Shown: in pieces, positions 1 to 6,946 of the stretch
How positions within the stretch are numbered: the stretch's first letter is position 1
Layout of the letters: each line of letters opens with the position of its first letter
NCBI GenBank assembly: GCA_002299245.1
Contig: DBOI01000159.1
Location: 1-10,306 of the forward strand
DNA length: 10,306 nt
Reading direction: 5' to 3'
From: Hydrogenovibrio sp. UBA650
GTDB taxonomy: Bacteria; Pseudomonadota; Gammaproteobacteria; Thiomicrospirales; Thiomicrospiraceae
Notes under the pieces: model-generated
The model's input: only the letters and a program-made list of their open reading frames with translations
Databases searched by the model: none
Told to the model about the DNA's origin: nothing
Made by a program: the position numbers and the translations under genes

Positions 1-64
1 GTTATTAGTTGAATTCAAGTATCATTTTTTTGTAAGCATACAGGATTAAGAATAACAGGCCTAC

Positions 65-78
65 TTAGTCGAGACTAA
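65..78 (-). other. Perfect inverted repeat abutting the priA stop codon
   Basis: TTAGTC-GA-GACTAA is a perfect 6-bp inverted repeat immediately downstream of the priA TAA (79-81). It could fold as a small hairpin and protect or mark the 3' end of the mRNA. No T-run follows on the minus strand, so it is not a classical intrinsic terminator. The remaining bases 1-64 hold no gene I can recognise. Confidence 0.35.
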
Positions 79-2349
79 TTAGTACATTTCTTGTGGATCT
101 ACGTCCAGACTCCAGCGCACTTTTCTGGATAGTGGGCTGTTATAGATATGAGGCAGCATTTCGATGAGCAGTTGATGCAGTGACTTTCGATTATCTGACT
201 GAACCATAAGCTGATAACGATAGCGTCCCTGACGACGCAGCATTGGTGCAGAAACAGGCCCCCAGAATTGCACCTCAGGGTGATTCGCATGATCTACTTG
301 TAGCAAACAGTTTTCAAGACCTGATTTTAAGGAAGCTAAAAAATTCATGGCATCTTCAGGTTTCACCGCTTCAGCTCTAGCCAGTACTTGATATCTGAAC
401 GGAGGTAAATTGGCCTCAGTTCGTTCATTAAGAGCCTTATTGGCAAACTCTGAATAACCCTTGGCAACTAATGTAGTCAATAGAGAGTGGTCAGGGTGAT
501 GGGTCTGAATCAAGACTTCACCCGGTTTCTCTGCGCGACCCGCTCGGCCTGCTACCTGCATCACCAACTGCGCCATACGCTCTGCAGCCCGGTAATCTGC
601 GCTGAATAGCCCCTGATCAATATCCAACAAACCAACTAAGGTAACATTTGGAAAATGATGACCCTTTGCCAGCATCTGTGTGCCGATTAGAATATCCGCT
701 TCACCTCTCTCTGCCTTAGCGGTCAGTTCTGTCATTGAGCCTTTAAGCCTGGTGGTATCACGGTCAATTCGGAGTATGGTTTTATCTGTGAACCACTCAT
801 TAATTGTCTGCTCCAGTCGCTCGGTTCCCTGACCAACTTTTACAAACTCATCACTTTGGCAGCTAGGACAAACCTTTGGTTTTGCCATCTGTTCTCCACA
901 GTGGTGACAAGCCAAATAACCTTCTTCACTGTCAGGATTGGGGTTGTTCGGGTCATAGCGGCGATGAAAGGTCATATTGGCATCGCAACTTGGACAGGCC
1001 GCCTGCCAACCACACTCATGGCACATCAGAACCGGAGAAAATCCACGCCGATTAAGAAACAGTAGAACCTGATTACCCTGTTGCAGATGTTGTTTCATTT
1101 GAGTTTTCAGAGGTGTTGAAACCCCTTCCTGGATTCTTTCACCGCGGATATCGAGTAATTTTATTGATGGAGGTTTTGCGTTGGCGGCACGTCGATTTAA
1201 AACTAAGTGCTGATAACGCCCTGCTTGAGCATTATGTAGACTTTCCAAACTTGGCGTCGCTGAACCAAGCACCACTGGTATTTTTTCTAAATGGGCGCGG
1301 CGCACAATCAAGTCTCGAGCAGAGTATCGGAAGCCATCTTGTTGTTTATAAGAGAGATCATGCTCTTCATCAATAATACAAAGGCCCAAATCTTGGAAAG
1401 CGGTAAACAGAGCTGAACGAGTGCCTAAAAGAACTTTGATCTGCCCGGTTCGAACAAGATGCCAGGCACAGTGTCTTTCTGAATCATTCAAGCCGGAATG
1501 CAACACAGCTACCCTAGTTTGCAGGTAAGCTTCAAAGCGATTAATCATTTGTGGTGTTAAACCTATTTCCGGGACTAGAACCAGAACTTGTTTGCCCTCT
1601 TTTATTGCGGCTTCAATTATGCCTAAATAGACCTCCGTTTTGCCGCTACCTGTAACCCCTTCAAGTAGAAAAGCGGCAAATTGATTACCAGCCCGCTGAG
1701 ATGCTACAACCTGATCTACCGCAGTTTTTTGCTCTGAATTGAGTTGATGATTGGGAGAAGGTGCAAACTCATGTTGCATAAGGCATGGGCCGTAAGAGCT
1801 ATCCAGAACGCCCTGTTCCGAGAGAGATTTTGCAGCTGATCGCCAGTTTTCTAAAGCACCATTTAACTGAGATTCAGATTGCCAGTCATGGCTTTTCATA
1901 TGAGCAAACAGCTCACGTTGACGTTTGGCTCGTTTCGAAATATCGTCCAGCGTTTTTATTTTTCCGTCATCAGTTAAGCGCCAATACTGCATTCCTTTAA
2001 TCTCGGCATTTTCGCCAGATCGCAAGCGTTTAGGCAGAGCGCTCATGACGACTTCACCAATCGGCTGGTGATAATACTGAGCAGACCAATTCAAGAAAAC
2101 GAGTTCTGTTTTTGAAAACAGAGGCGTGTCATCAACGACCTTACTAATCGCTTTGATTTTATTTAGCTCGTAATCAGGCGAGTCAACAATCTCCATGACC
2201 AGGCCTGTTATTTTTTTATTGCGAAACGGAACCTCAACGCGACCACCAACAACAGGAGCAGAGCCGTCCTTTTCATCTTCAAAAAGATAATCTAACGGGA
2301 ATAGAAAAGGGCCAGGAACGGCGACTTTGACAATGATCAATGGGGCCAA
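79..2349 (-). CDS. priA: Primosomal protein N' (replication restart helicase PriA)
   Basis: PriA is a cytosolic 3'-to-5' superfamily 2 DNA helicase. It recognises stalled forks and D-loops and starts primosome assembly so that DnaB can be reloaded. The 756-residue product is close to the usual size (E. coli about 730). Visible in order: an N-terminal DNA-binding domain opening with a typical VKVAVPGP stretch; Walker A GVTGSGKT at residues 231-238; the Walker B box DEEH at 327-330; SAT at 363-365; eight zinc-binding cysteines in four CxxC pairs (443/446, 452/455, 481/484, 494/497); and motif VI QVAGRAGR at 598-605. All helicase and zinc-site residues look intact. No ATG precedes the conserved N-terminus. 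The upstream in-frame stop leaves only TTG at 2349, TTG at 2340, or an unlikely ATT as starts, and the Shine-Dalgarno (a TAGAG-like stretch) is weak. The gene is divergent from the TRAP genes. Family certain; exact start uncertain. Confidence 0.97.
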   Translation of the reverse strand: MAPLIIVKVAVPGPFLFPLDYLFEDEKDGSAPVVGGRVEVPFRNKKITGLVMEIVDSPDYELNKIKAISKVVDDTPLFSKTELVFLNWSAQYYHQPIGEVVMSALPKRLRSGENAEIKGMQYWRLTDDGKIKTLDDISKRAKRQRELFAHMKSHDWQSESQLNGALENWRSAAKSLSEQGVLDSSYGPCLMQHEFAPSPNHQLNSEQKTAVDQVVASQRAGNQFAAFLLEGVTGSGKTEVYLGIIEAAIKEGKQVLVLVPEIGLTPQMINRFEAYLQTRVAVLHSGLNDSERHCAWHLVRTGQIKVLLGTRSALFTAFQDLGLCIIDEEHDLSYKQQDGFRYSARDLIVRRAHLEKIPVVLGSATPSLESLHNAQAGRYQHLVLNRRAANAKPPSIKLLDIRGERIQEGVSTPLKTQMKQHLQQGNQVLLFLNRRGFSPVLMCHECGWQAACPSCDANMTFHRRYDPNNPNPDSEEGYLACHHCGEQMAKPKVCPSCQSDEFVKVGQGTERLEQTINEWFTDKTILRIDRDTTRLKGSMTELTAKAERGEADILIGTQMLAKGHHFPNVTLVGLLDIDQGLFSADYRAAERMAQLVMQVAGRAGRAEKPGEVLIQTHHPDHSLLTTLVAKGYSEFANKALNERTEANLPPFRYQVLARAEAVKPEDAMNFLASLKSGLENCLLQVDHANHPEVQFWGPVSAPMLRRQGRYRYQLMVQSDNRKSLHQLLIEMLPHIYNSPLSRKVRWSLDVDPQEMY

Positions 2350-2354
2350 AATTA

Positions 2355-2376
2355 AACTCTAAATAATCAACTCTAA
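2355..2376. repeat. Direct repeat of AACTCTAA in the priA leader
   Basis: The octamer AACTCTAA occurs at 2355-2362 and again at 2369-2376, a period of 14 bp, just upstream of the priA start (TTAGAGTT twice on the priA strand). A 14-bp period is not helical phasing, so a regulator site is possible but weakly supported; it may be chance in AT-rich DNA. Confidence 0.35.
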
Positions 2377-2431
2377 TGGGACTTTATTCTACCGACATTT
2401 ATTGGTTAATAGGCTCCAGAAAACTCAGAAA

Positions 2432-2461
2432 CTGTCAATTCAGACTTAAAGCCGTTAAAAT
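2432..2461 (+). promoter_or_regulatory. Candidate sigma-70 promoter for the TRAP genes
   Basis: CTGTCA (2432-2437, four of six matches to TTGACA), an 18-bp spacer and TAAAAT (2456-2461, five of six matches to TATAAT) would start transcription near 2468, about 27 nt before dctQ. The same bases read on the minus strand as a perfect TTGACA (2438-2433) facing priA, but no -10 hexamer lies at a usual distance there. The call rests on motif matching by eye. Confidence 0.35.
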
Positions 2462-2494
2462 ACAAACCAATATTAACCATACTCAAATCTTTTA

Positions 2495-3052
2495 ATGTCA
2501 TTACACGCCCTGCTAGCCAATTTTGTTCGACGTCAAAATCAGTTTCAAAACCAATTTGGCCATTTAGTAGCCTGGGGCAGCCTGACACTGGTATTTGTCA
2601 CTGCATTGGTGGTTATTTTACGCTATGGCTTCAATACCGGTTCCATCGCTCTGCAAGAGAGCATCATGTATAACCATGCAATTCTATTTATGCTTGGAAT
2701 TGCCTATACCTACACTCAGGATCAGCATGTACGCGTCGATGTCATCTATAACCAGTTGAGTGACATCAATAAAGCCTGGGTAAACCTGCTTGGAACTCTG
2801 TTTTTCACCCTGCCGGTCATGGCCTATATTATCTGGTCGGGCTGGGACTACGTCGCCACCAGTTGGCAAATCCAGGAGGCTTCTGCGGAAGCCGGCGGTA
2901 TCGAATATCTTTACCTGCTGAAAAGCTTGATTATTATCATGGCGGTGCTGATGATATTTCAAGGCCTGTCAATTTTAGCAAATTCATATTTAACCTTGTT
3001 TAGCCCTCCATCTGAACAGTCTGACTCTGATGTAAACGGAGGCAAACTCTAA
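2495..3052 (+). CDS. dctQ: TRAP transporter small permease subunit (DctQ family)
   Basis: This is the small membrane subunit of a tripartite ATP-independent periplasmic transporter, which uses an ion gradient to import an acid substrate handed over by a periplasmic binding protein. The 185-residue product has four hydrophobic segments (about 24-46, 55-73, 94-117 and 138-164) and the family signature QHVRVDVIY after segment 2. Length and topology match DctQ. The start is ATG 2495: an in-frame TAA at 2474-2476 rules out anything much longer, and no close downstream start would keep the first membrane segment. No Shine-Dalgarno precedes it (the bases before ATG are pyrimidine-rich), so initiation may be weak or depend on a very short leader. 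Its stop overlaps the dctM start, indicating one operon. No dctP gene is adjacent, so the substrate cannot be deduced here. Confidence 0.92.
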   Translation: MSLHALLANFVRRQNQFQNQFGHLVAWGSLTLVFVTALVVILRYGFNTGSIALQESIMYNHAILFMLGIAYTYTQDQHVRVDVIYNQLSDINKAWVNLLGTLFFTLPVMAYIIWSGWDYVATSWQIQEASAEAGGIEYLYLLKSLIIIMAVLMIFQGLSILANSYLTLFSPPSEQSDSDVNGGKL

Positions 3053-4419
3053 TGGAATGGTTAGCATTAGTTCTCTTTGCACTGGTTTTCATTGCACTGT
3101 TATCCGGTTTTCCTGTGGCCTTTACTCTGGCTGGCGTTTCTCTATTATTTGCGCTGTTTGCTAACTTGATAGGCGCCTTTGATATGGCGTTTTTACAAAG
3201 CATCCCCAACCGAATCTTTGGCATTATGAGCAATGAAACCCTGATTGCAGTGCCGCTTTTTGTATTTATGGGTATTATGCTCGAACAATCAAAAATTGCC
3301 GAGAACCTTTTGCAAACCATGGAAGAAGTGATGCGCGGCATCAAAGGCGGCCTGGGAATTGCAGTCATAATTGTTGGCGCACTATTGGCAGCTAGTACCG
3401 GAATTGTTGGTGCGACGGTTGTCACCATGGGCTTGCTTGCGCTACCAACAATGCTAAAGCAAGGCTATTGTCCTAAAGTTGCCAGCGGAACCATTTGTGC
3501 TTCAGGGACGCTTGGGCAGATTATTCCACCCTCAATAGTACTGATTCTTTTGGGTGATGTGCTTTCGTCTTCGTATCAACAAGCTCAGCTTAATCAGGGT
3601 ATATTCTCTCCAGAAACCCTATCTGTAGGAGATCTATTTGTTGGAGCCTTACTTCCCGGAATCATGCTGGTGGTGGCTTACATGGCCTACATTTTCATCA
3701 AGGCAATAATGAAACCGGAACAGATACCAAACCATGTGGGTGAACCAGTTGCACCCGGCCTGGCTAAACGCGTAGTTCATAGTTTGTTGCCACCATTACT
3801 ACTAATATTACTGGTACTTGGCTCTATTTTAGCTGGCTTTGCTACACCTACAGAAGCAGCTTCATTGGGAGCTTTGGGCGCTTTTATTCTTGCCATTATT
3901 AACCGCAAACTCAGTTTGGCGGTATTGCAGAAAGTCATGAGAAACACCCTAACAGTTACCAGCATGATCTTTATGATTTTTATCGGTGCCGCCTTTTTCT
4001 CTCTGGTTTTTAGAGGTCTCGGCGGTGATGACTTGATTACAGACTTGCTTACAGGACTTCCTGGCGGCGTCTTCACCGCCATGCTAATCGTAATGGCTTT
4101 AATGTTTATTCTTGGCTTCTTCCTCGACTTTATTGAAATCACCTATGTGGTGGTGCCTGTGGTCGCACCAATCTTACTAATGATGGGAGTTGATCCAATC
4201 TGGCTAGGTATTATGATCGCGGTCAATTTGCAAACCGCTTTTTTAACGCCTCCATTTGGCTTTGCACTATTCTACCTACGCGGAGTAGCTCCCCCAGAGC
4301 TCTCAACGCCAGACTTATATCGAGGCGTAATTCCTTTTATCTTCATTCAACTCAGCATGCTGGTAGTGTTAGCTATCTGGCCAGAGCTTGTAACCTGGTT
4401 GCCTAACTTAATTTATTAA
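3052..4419 (+). CDS. dctM: TRAP transporter large permease subunit (DctM family)
   Basis: This is the large permease subunit, which forms the transport path and works with DctQ in the inner membrane. The 455-residue protein is almost wholly hydrophobic, with about 12 membrane segments. It carries the DctM signature from about residue 111 (ASTGIVGATVV) to GQIIPPSIV at 155-163. The insert after IPPSIVLILLGD (about 171-192, before VGDLFVGALLPG) resembles the mannitol/chloroaromatic-type branch of DctM proteins; that subgrouping is from memory. ATG 3052 overlaps the dctQ stop in a TAATG arrangement and has a strong GGAGG Shine-Dalgarno at 3038-3042, nine bases upstream, so translation is probably coupled to dctQ. 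No strong intrinsic terminator follows. Family certain, substrate unknown. Confidence 0.95.
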   Translation: MEWLALVLFALVFIALLSGFPVAFTLAGVSLLFALFANLIGAFDMAFLQSIPNRIFGIMSNETLIAVPLFVFMGIMLEQSKIAENLLQTMEEVMRGIKGGLGIAVIIVGALLAASTGIVGATVVTMGLLALPTMLKQGYCPKVASGTICASGTLGQIIPPSIVLILLGDVLSSSYQQAQLNQGIFSPETLSVGDLFVGALLPGIMLVVAYMAYIFIKAIMKPEQIPNHVGEPVAPGLAKRVVHSLLPPLLLILLVLGSILAGFATPTEAASLGALGAFILAIINRKLSLAVLQKVMRNTLTVTSMIFMIFIGAAFFSLVFRGLGGDDLITDLLTGLPGGVFTAMLIVMALMFILGFFLDFIEITYVVVPVVAPILLMMGVDPIWLGIMIAVNLQTAFLTPPFGFALFYLRGVAPPELSTPDLYRGVIPFIFIQLSMLVVLAIWPELVTWLPNLIY

Positions 4420-4447
4420 AAACTAAGTCCTTTAAATAGTTGGCAAA

Positions 4448-4476
4448 ATCACAAAAAACTCCTAATTAAGTATAAA
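4448..4476 (+). promoter_or_regulatory. Candidate sigma-70 promoter for the GGDEF-EAL gene
   Basis: ATCACA (4448-4453, four of six), a 17-bp spacer and TATAAA (4471-4476, five of six) would start transcription near 4483, giving a leader of about 70 nt. A small TTGG-N5-CCAA inverted repeat (4477-4489) lies across the predicted start. Since no clear terminator separates this from dctM, read-through is also possible. Confidence 0.28.
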
Positions 4477-4512
4477 TTGGTAATGCCAAGCCTATAGAAT
4501 TCCGCTAGAATC

Positions 4513-4536
4513 AAAGGAATTAAGTACATGATATAG
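4513..4536 (+). promoter_or_regulatory. Good ribosome-binding site leading to a two-codon ORF (ATG ATA TAG)
   Basis: AAAGGA at 4513-4518 is followed nine bases later by ATG 4528, the best-placed start signal ahead of the GGDEF-EAL gene. This ATG is in the same frame as that gene but is stopped by TAG at 4534-4536. It may be a start-stop regulatory ORF that hands ribosomes on to the TTG/ATG cluster at 4549-4557, or a former start codon cut off by a nonsense mutation. Confidence 0.6.
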
Positions 4537-4548
4537 TTAGGTACCCCA

Positions 4549-6675
4549 TTGTTGATGGATGATCCCAACAAAGATAGTAGATTAGAAAAAACTAATCAAC
4601 GGCTACTAGAAGAGACAAAGAATAAACTTGAGATATTCGAGGCAATTCACGACGGTATCATCGTATTTAGTCCTCGCCTTAATATCCAACATATTAATAG
4701 CCATGCCAAAAAACTGCTCCCATTAGATGAGTCATTTCATCCTGCGAGCCAGCAAATTAGACTGTTTAAAAACCGCAAGGCAACAATCAGTTTCAAATTC
4801 TTTAACTGGCTAAATAGCATTCTTGAAAAAAGAATTAGCAAGCCTAAAGAGATCATGGTTTGGTACAGCGACCCCCGCACTTTAAAGGCGACTCCATTGC
4901 TATTCAGTGGCAAGGTCCTGCTCTCTAAAAAAGGCAGAGTAAAACAACTACTCCTTGTTGTTTACGATCGCTCGATATATAGCAAAGCAACAGAGCAGAA
5001 GCGCTTAATGCAAGCAGCATTCAATAGCTTTAGTGGTCAGGTAATTGCCAATGAAAAAGGATTTATTATTGAAGCCAATGACAGCTTCATAAGTATGTCC
5101 GGGCTCTCTAAAAACTCTCTTAAAGAGATGACCATAATGAGTTGGCTCGAAAAATACGTTAAGTGGGATAAGGACACCCAGGGCTTACTGAAAACCATAT
5201 TAGAAAATCGCTACTGGAATGGGGATGTTGAAATCTATTCTGCATCAAGCCATTCATTTAATGCCGCCATGAGTATTTCCATGGTTCTAGATAGCGATCA
5301 CAATGTTGAATTCTTCATTATCAACATTCAGGACATAAGTGAAATCAAAGAGGCACACAGCCAAATTGAACATATGGCCTACTATGATGGATTGACAGGC
5401 CTGGCAAACCGAAAGCTAGCAATCAAAAAACTCTCAAAACTCATCGAAGAAAATATCAAAAACAGACAATATAACGCTCTGCTTCAAATCAACCTGGATC
5501 GTTTTAAAGCAATTAATGACAGTCTCGGCAGATTCACCGGAAACCGTTTTTTGAAACGTATTGCTATCGCGCTGCGTAGCAGTCTAAGAGAAGATGATAT
5601 CCTGGCCCGAATTGATGGTGATGAATTCATTGTTGCTACTCAGGATAATGAGGCCGATCCGACCATAGCCCTGGAAAAAGCCAAAGCTCTGGCTATCAAA
5701 ATTTTGGACACTCTTGACCACAATTTTCTTGTTGACTCATTGACACTACACTGTTCTGCTCGAATCGGGATGCTAGTTTTCCCTAACGAGAATGATGATC
5801 AACCCGAAAAGCTTTTAGAGAAAACCAGTCTGGCAGTCAATCAAGCAAAGAAAATAGCATCAAAACATCGCTATTACGTTTACGAGAAAACGCTCACTGA
5901 GCAGGTTCAGCGTAAACGACAGATGGAGAATGACCTCAACCATGCTTGTGAACGCAATGAAATTGAAACCTTTTTTCAGGCTCAGATAGACCAACATAAA
6001 AATCTCTATGGCGCAGAGGCTCTAAGCCGCTGGAACCACCCCAAAAAAGGACTCATCTCTCCAGCAGAGTTTATTCCTGTCGCTGAAGAAAGCCGGTTAA
6101 TTCTTAAAATCGGTAATTGGGTAATGGTTCGGGTATTTGAATTGGCAAAACAGTGGACCCAGATAAAACCTGAATTAGTCTTTTCTATTAATATAAGCCC
6201 TATCCAGTTTCATGAGGCGGATTTTATTGACCATGTAATCTCGTGTATGAAAGAAACGGGGGTAAACCCCAAAAACATTACCTTAGAGCTCACTGAATCG
6301 GTGTTTATTTCTGATAAAGAAACCGCATTAGAAAAAATACAGCGCTTGGATCATATTGGTTTCAAAATAGCAATCGATGACTTTGGTACCGGTTATTCTT
6401 CACTAAGTTATTTCCAGAAATTACCAATTCATGAGATCAAAATAGACAAGAGTTTTGTCGATAAAATTCCTGCCAGTAAGGAAGACACAGCCATTATTGA
6501 ATCTATCATCTACCTGGCAAATACCAAAAACATCAAAACGGTTGCCGAGGGAGTTGAAACTCAAAAGCAGATCGATTTTATTCATAAAATAAACAGTGAT
6601 ACTTTAATACAAGGCTATTTCTATAGTAGACCTTGCGATGCTGAAAGTTTTGAACAGCTGTTTATCAAACCCTAA
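4549..6675 (+). CDS. PAS-PAS-GGDEF-EAL protein, probable c-di-GMP phosphodiesterase
   Basis: This 708-residue protein is predicted cytosolic, with no membrane segment. It has two PAS-like sensor regions (about 25-140 and 150-270), a GGDEF domain (about 278-445) and an EAL domain (about 460-705). The EAL domain keeps its usual residues: E490 of EAL, N548, E580 and E583 of ELTES, D610-D611 of DDFGTG, K631, E667 and Q688, so c-di-GMP hydrolysis is expected. The GGDEF domain looks degenerate: the signature is DGDEF (356-360), the metal-binding Asp of the DxD motif is Asn315, GH is Gly-Arg (327-328) and GD is Gly-Asn (331-332). The inhibitory-site RxxD (347-350) remains. It is therefore probably regulatory (GTP or c-di-GMP binding) rather than a cyclase. 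Possible starts are TTG 4549, TTG 4552 and ATG 4555; the only nearby SD-like sequence is AGGT at 4539-4542. Monocistronic expression is likely. Confidence 0.93.
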   Translation: MLMDDPNKDSRLEKTNQRLLEETKNKLEIFEAIHDGIIVFSPRLNIQHINSHAKKLLPLDESFHPASQQIRLFKNRKATISFKFFNWLNSILEKRISKPKEIMVWYSDPRTLKATPLLFSGKVLLSKKGRVKQLLLVVYDRSIYSKATEQKRLMQAAFNSFSGQVIANEKGFIIEANDSFISMSGLSKNSLKEMTIMSWLEKYVKWDKDTQGLLKTILENRYWNGDVEIYSASSHSFNAAMSISMVLDSDHNVEFFIINIQDISEIKEAHSQIEHMAYYDGLTGLANRKLAIKKLSKLIEENIKNRQYNALLQINLDRFKAINDSLGRFTGNRFLKRIAIALRSSLREDDILARIDGDEFIVATQDNEADPTIALEKAKALAIKILDTLDHNFLVDSLTLHCSARIGMLVFPNENDDQPEKLLEKTSLAVNQAKKIASKHRYYVYEKTLTEQVQRKRQMENDLNHACERNEIETFFQAQIDQHKNLYGAEALSRWNHPKKGLISPAEFIPVAEESRLILKIGNWVMVRVFELAKQWTQIKPELVFSINISPIQFHEADFIDHVISCMKETGVNPKNITLELTESVFISDKETALEKIQRLDHIGFKIAIDDFGTGYSSLSYFQKLPIHEIKIDKSFVDKIPASKEDTAIIESIIYLANTKNIKTVAEGVETQKQIDFIHKINSDTLIQGYFYSRPCDAESFEQLFIKP

Positions 6676-6697
6676 GCGTTACTAACAAAAAACGCAT

Positions 6698-6726
6698 TTG
6701 CATATTCCGCTACCATCCTATATGAT
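6698..6726 (+). promoter_or_regulatory. Candidate sigma-70 promoter for deaD
   Basis: TTGCAT (6698-6703), a 17-bp spacer and TATGAT (6721-6726, five of six matches) would start transcription near 6733. The leader would then be about 214 nt, similar to the long leader known for E. coli csdA. A weak GCGTT/AACGC hairpin (6676-6695) just upstream may close the previous gene but lacks a T-run. Confidence 0.4.
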
Positions 6727-6732
6727 GCGCGC

Positions 6733-6946
6733 TCTCGCAGATTTTTATTAATCAAAACAGTATTGAATTGCAGGTAAATATAAATTGCAATTTAAGACAC
6801 AATATTTGCCCCAGAATTCGCATCTAGTCTAAATAGATTTTTTGAGACCTTTAATCGAGATCATGAATACCGTTAGTTATTGCGCTAACAGCTGATATTA
6901 AATTCAAGGGCAACCATAACTTCTCGAAGATGAGAAAGGAAAGCCC
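6733..6946 (+). promoter_or_regulatory. Long structured 5' leader of deaD
   Basis: No gene of normal size fits between the GGDEF-EAL stop and deaD. The region holds a palindrome (6781-6794), an ATCTA/TAGAT hairpin followed by T-rich DNA (6822-6843), a GTTAG/CTAAC hairpin (6872-6889), and a TTCTC/GAGAA hairpin (6921-6936). The 3' arm of that last hairpin overlaps the AAAGGA ribosome-binding site at 6935-6940. Long leaders are characteristic of cold-induced mRNAs such as csdA and cspA, so post-transcriptional control is plausible. I did not see an obvious copy of the E. coli cold box. Confidence 0.4.
6781..6794. repeat. 14-bp perfect palindrome upstream of deaD
   Basis: TAAATTGCAATTTA is its own reverse complement. 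A further AATTGCA copy lies 17 bp upstream (6766-6772 versus 6783-6789 within the palindrome). The symmetry is typical of a dimeric regulator's operator, but the AT-rich composition makes chance possible. If the promoter at 6698-6726 is right, the palindrome lies inside the transcribed leader. Confidence 0.5.

Noticed and set aside
856..2000. Plus-strand ORFs of 69-87 codons inside priA
   Set aside because: They lie antisense to a fully conserved priA and encode no recognisable domain; they are shadows of its codon use.
2409..2438. priA promoter built on the perfect minus-strand TTGACA at 2438-2433
   Set aside because: The nearest -10-like hexamer (TATTAA) is 21 bp away, too far for a normal sigma-70 promoter.
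2406..2962. Minus-strand ORFs overlapping dctQ
   Set aside because: They are antisense to a clear DctQ coding region and have no family features.
3000..4142. Minus-strand ORFs of 142 and 121 codons inside dctM
   Set aside because: They are opposite a conserved DctM; their skewed composition (many Ile, Lys, Ser, Thr) is what a hydrophobic gene gives when read in reverse.
6726..6746. Intrinsic terminator TGCG/CGCA plus T-rich DNA after the GGDEF-EAL gene
   Set aside because: The stem is only four base pairs and it overlaps the best candidate deaD promoter; too weak to call.
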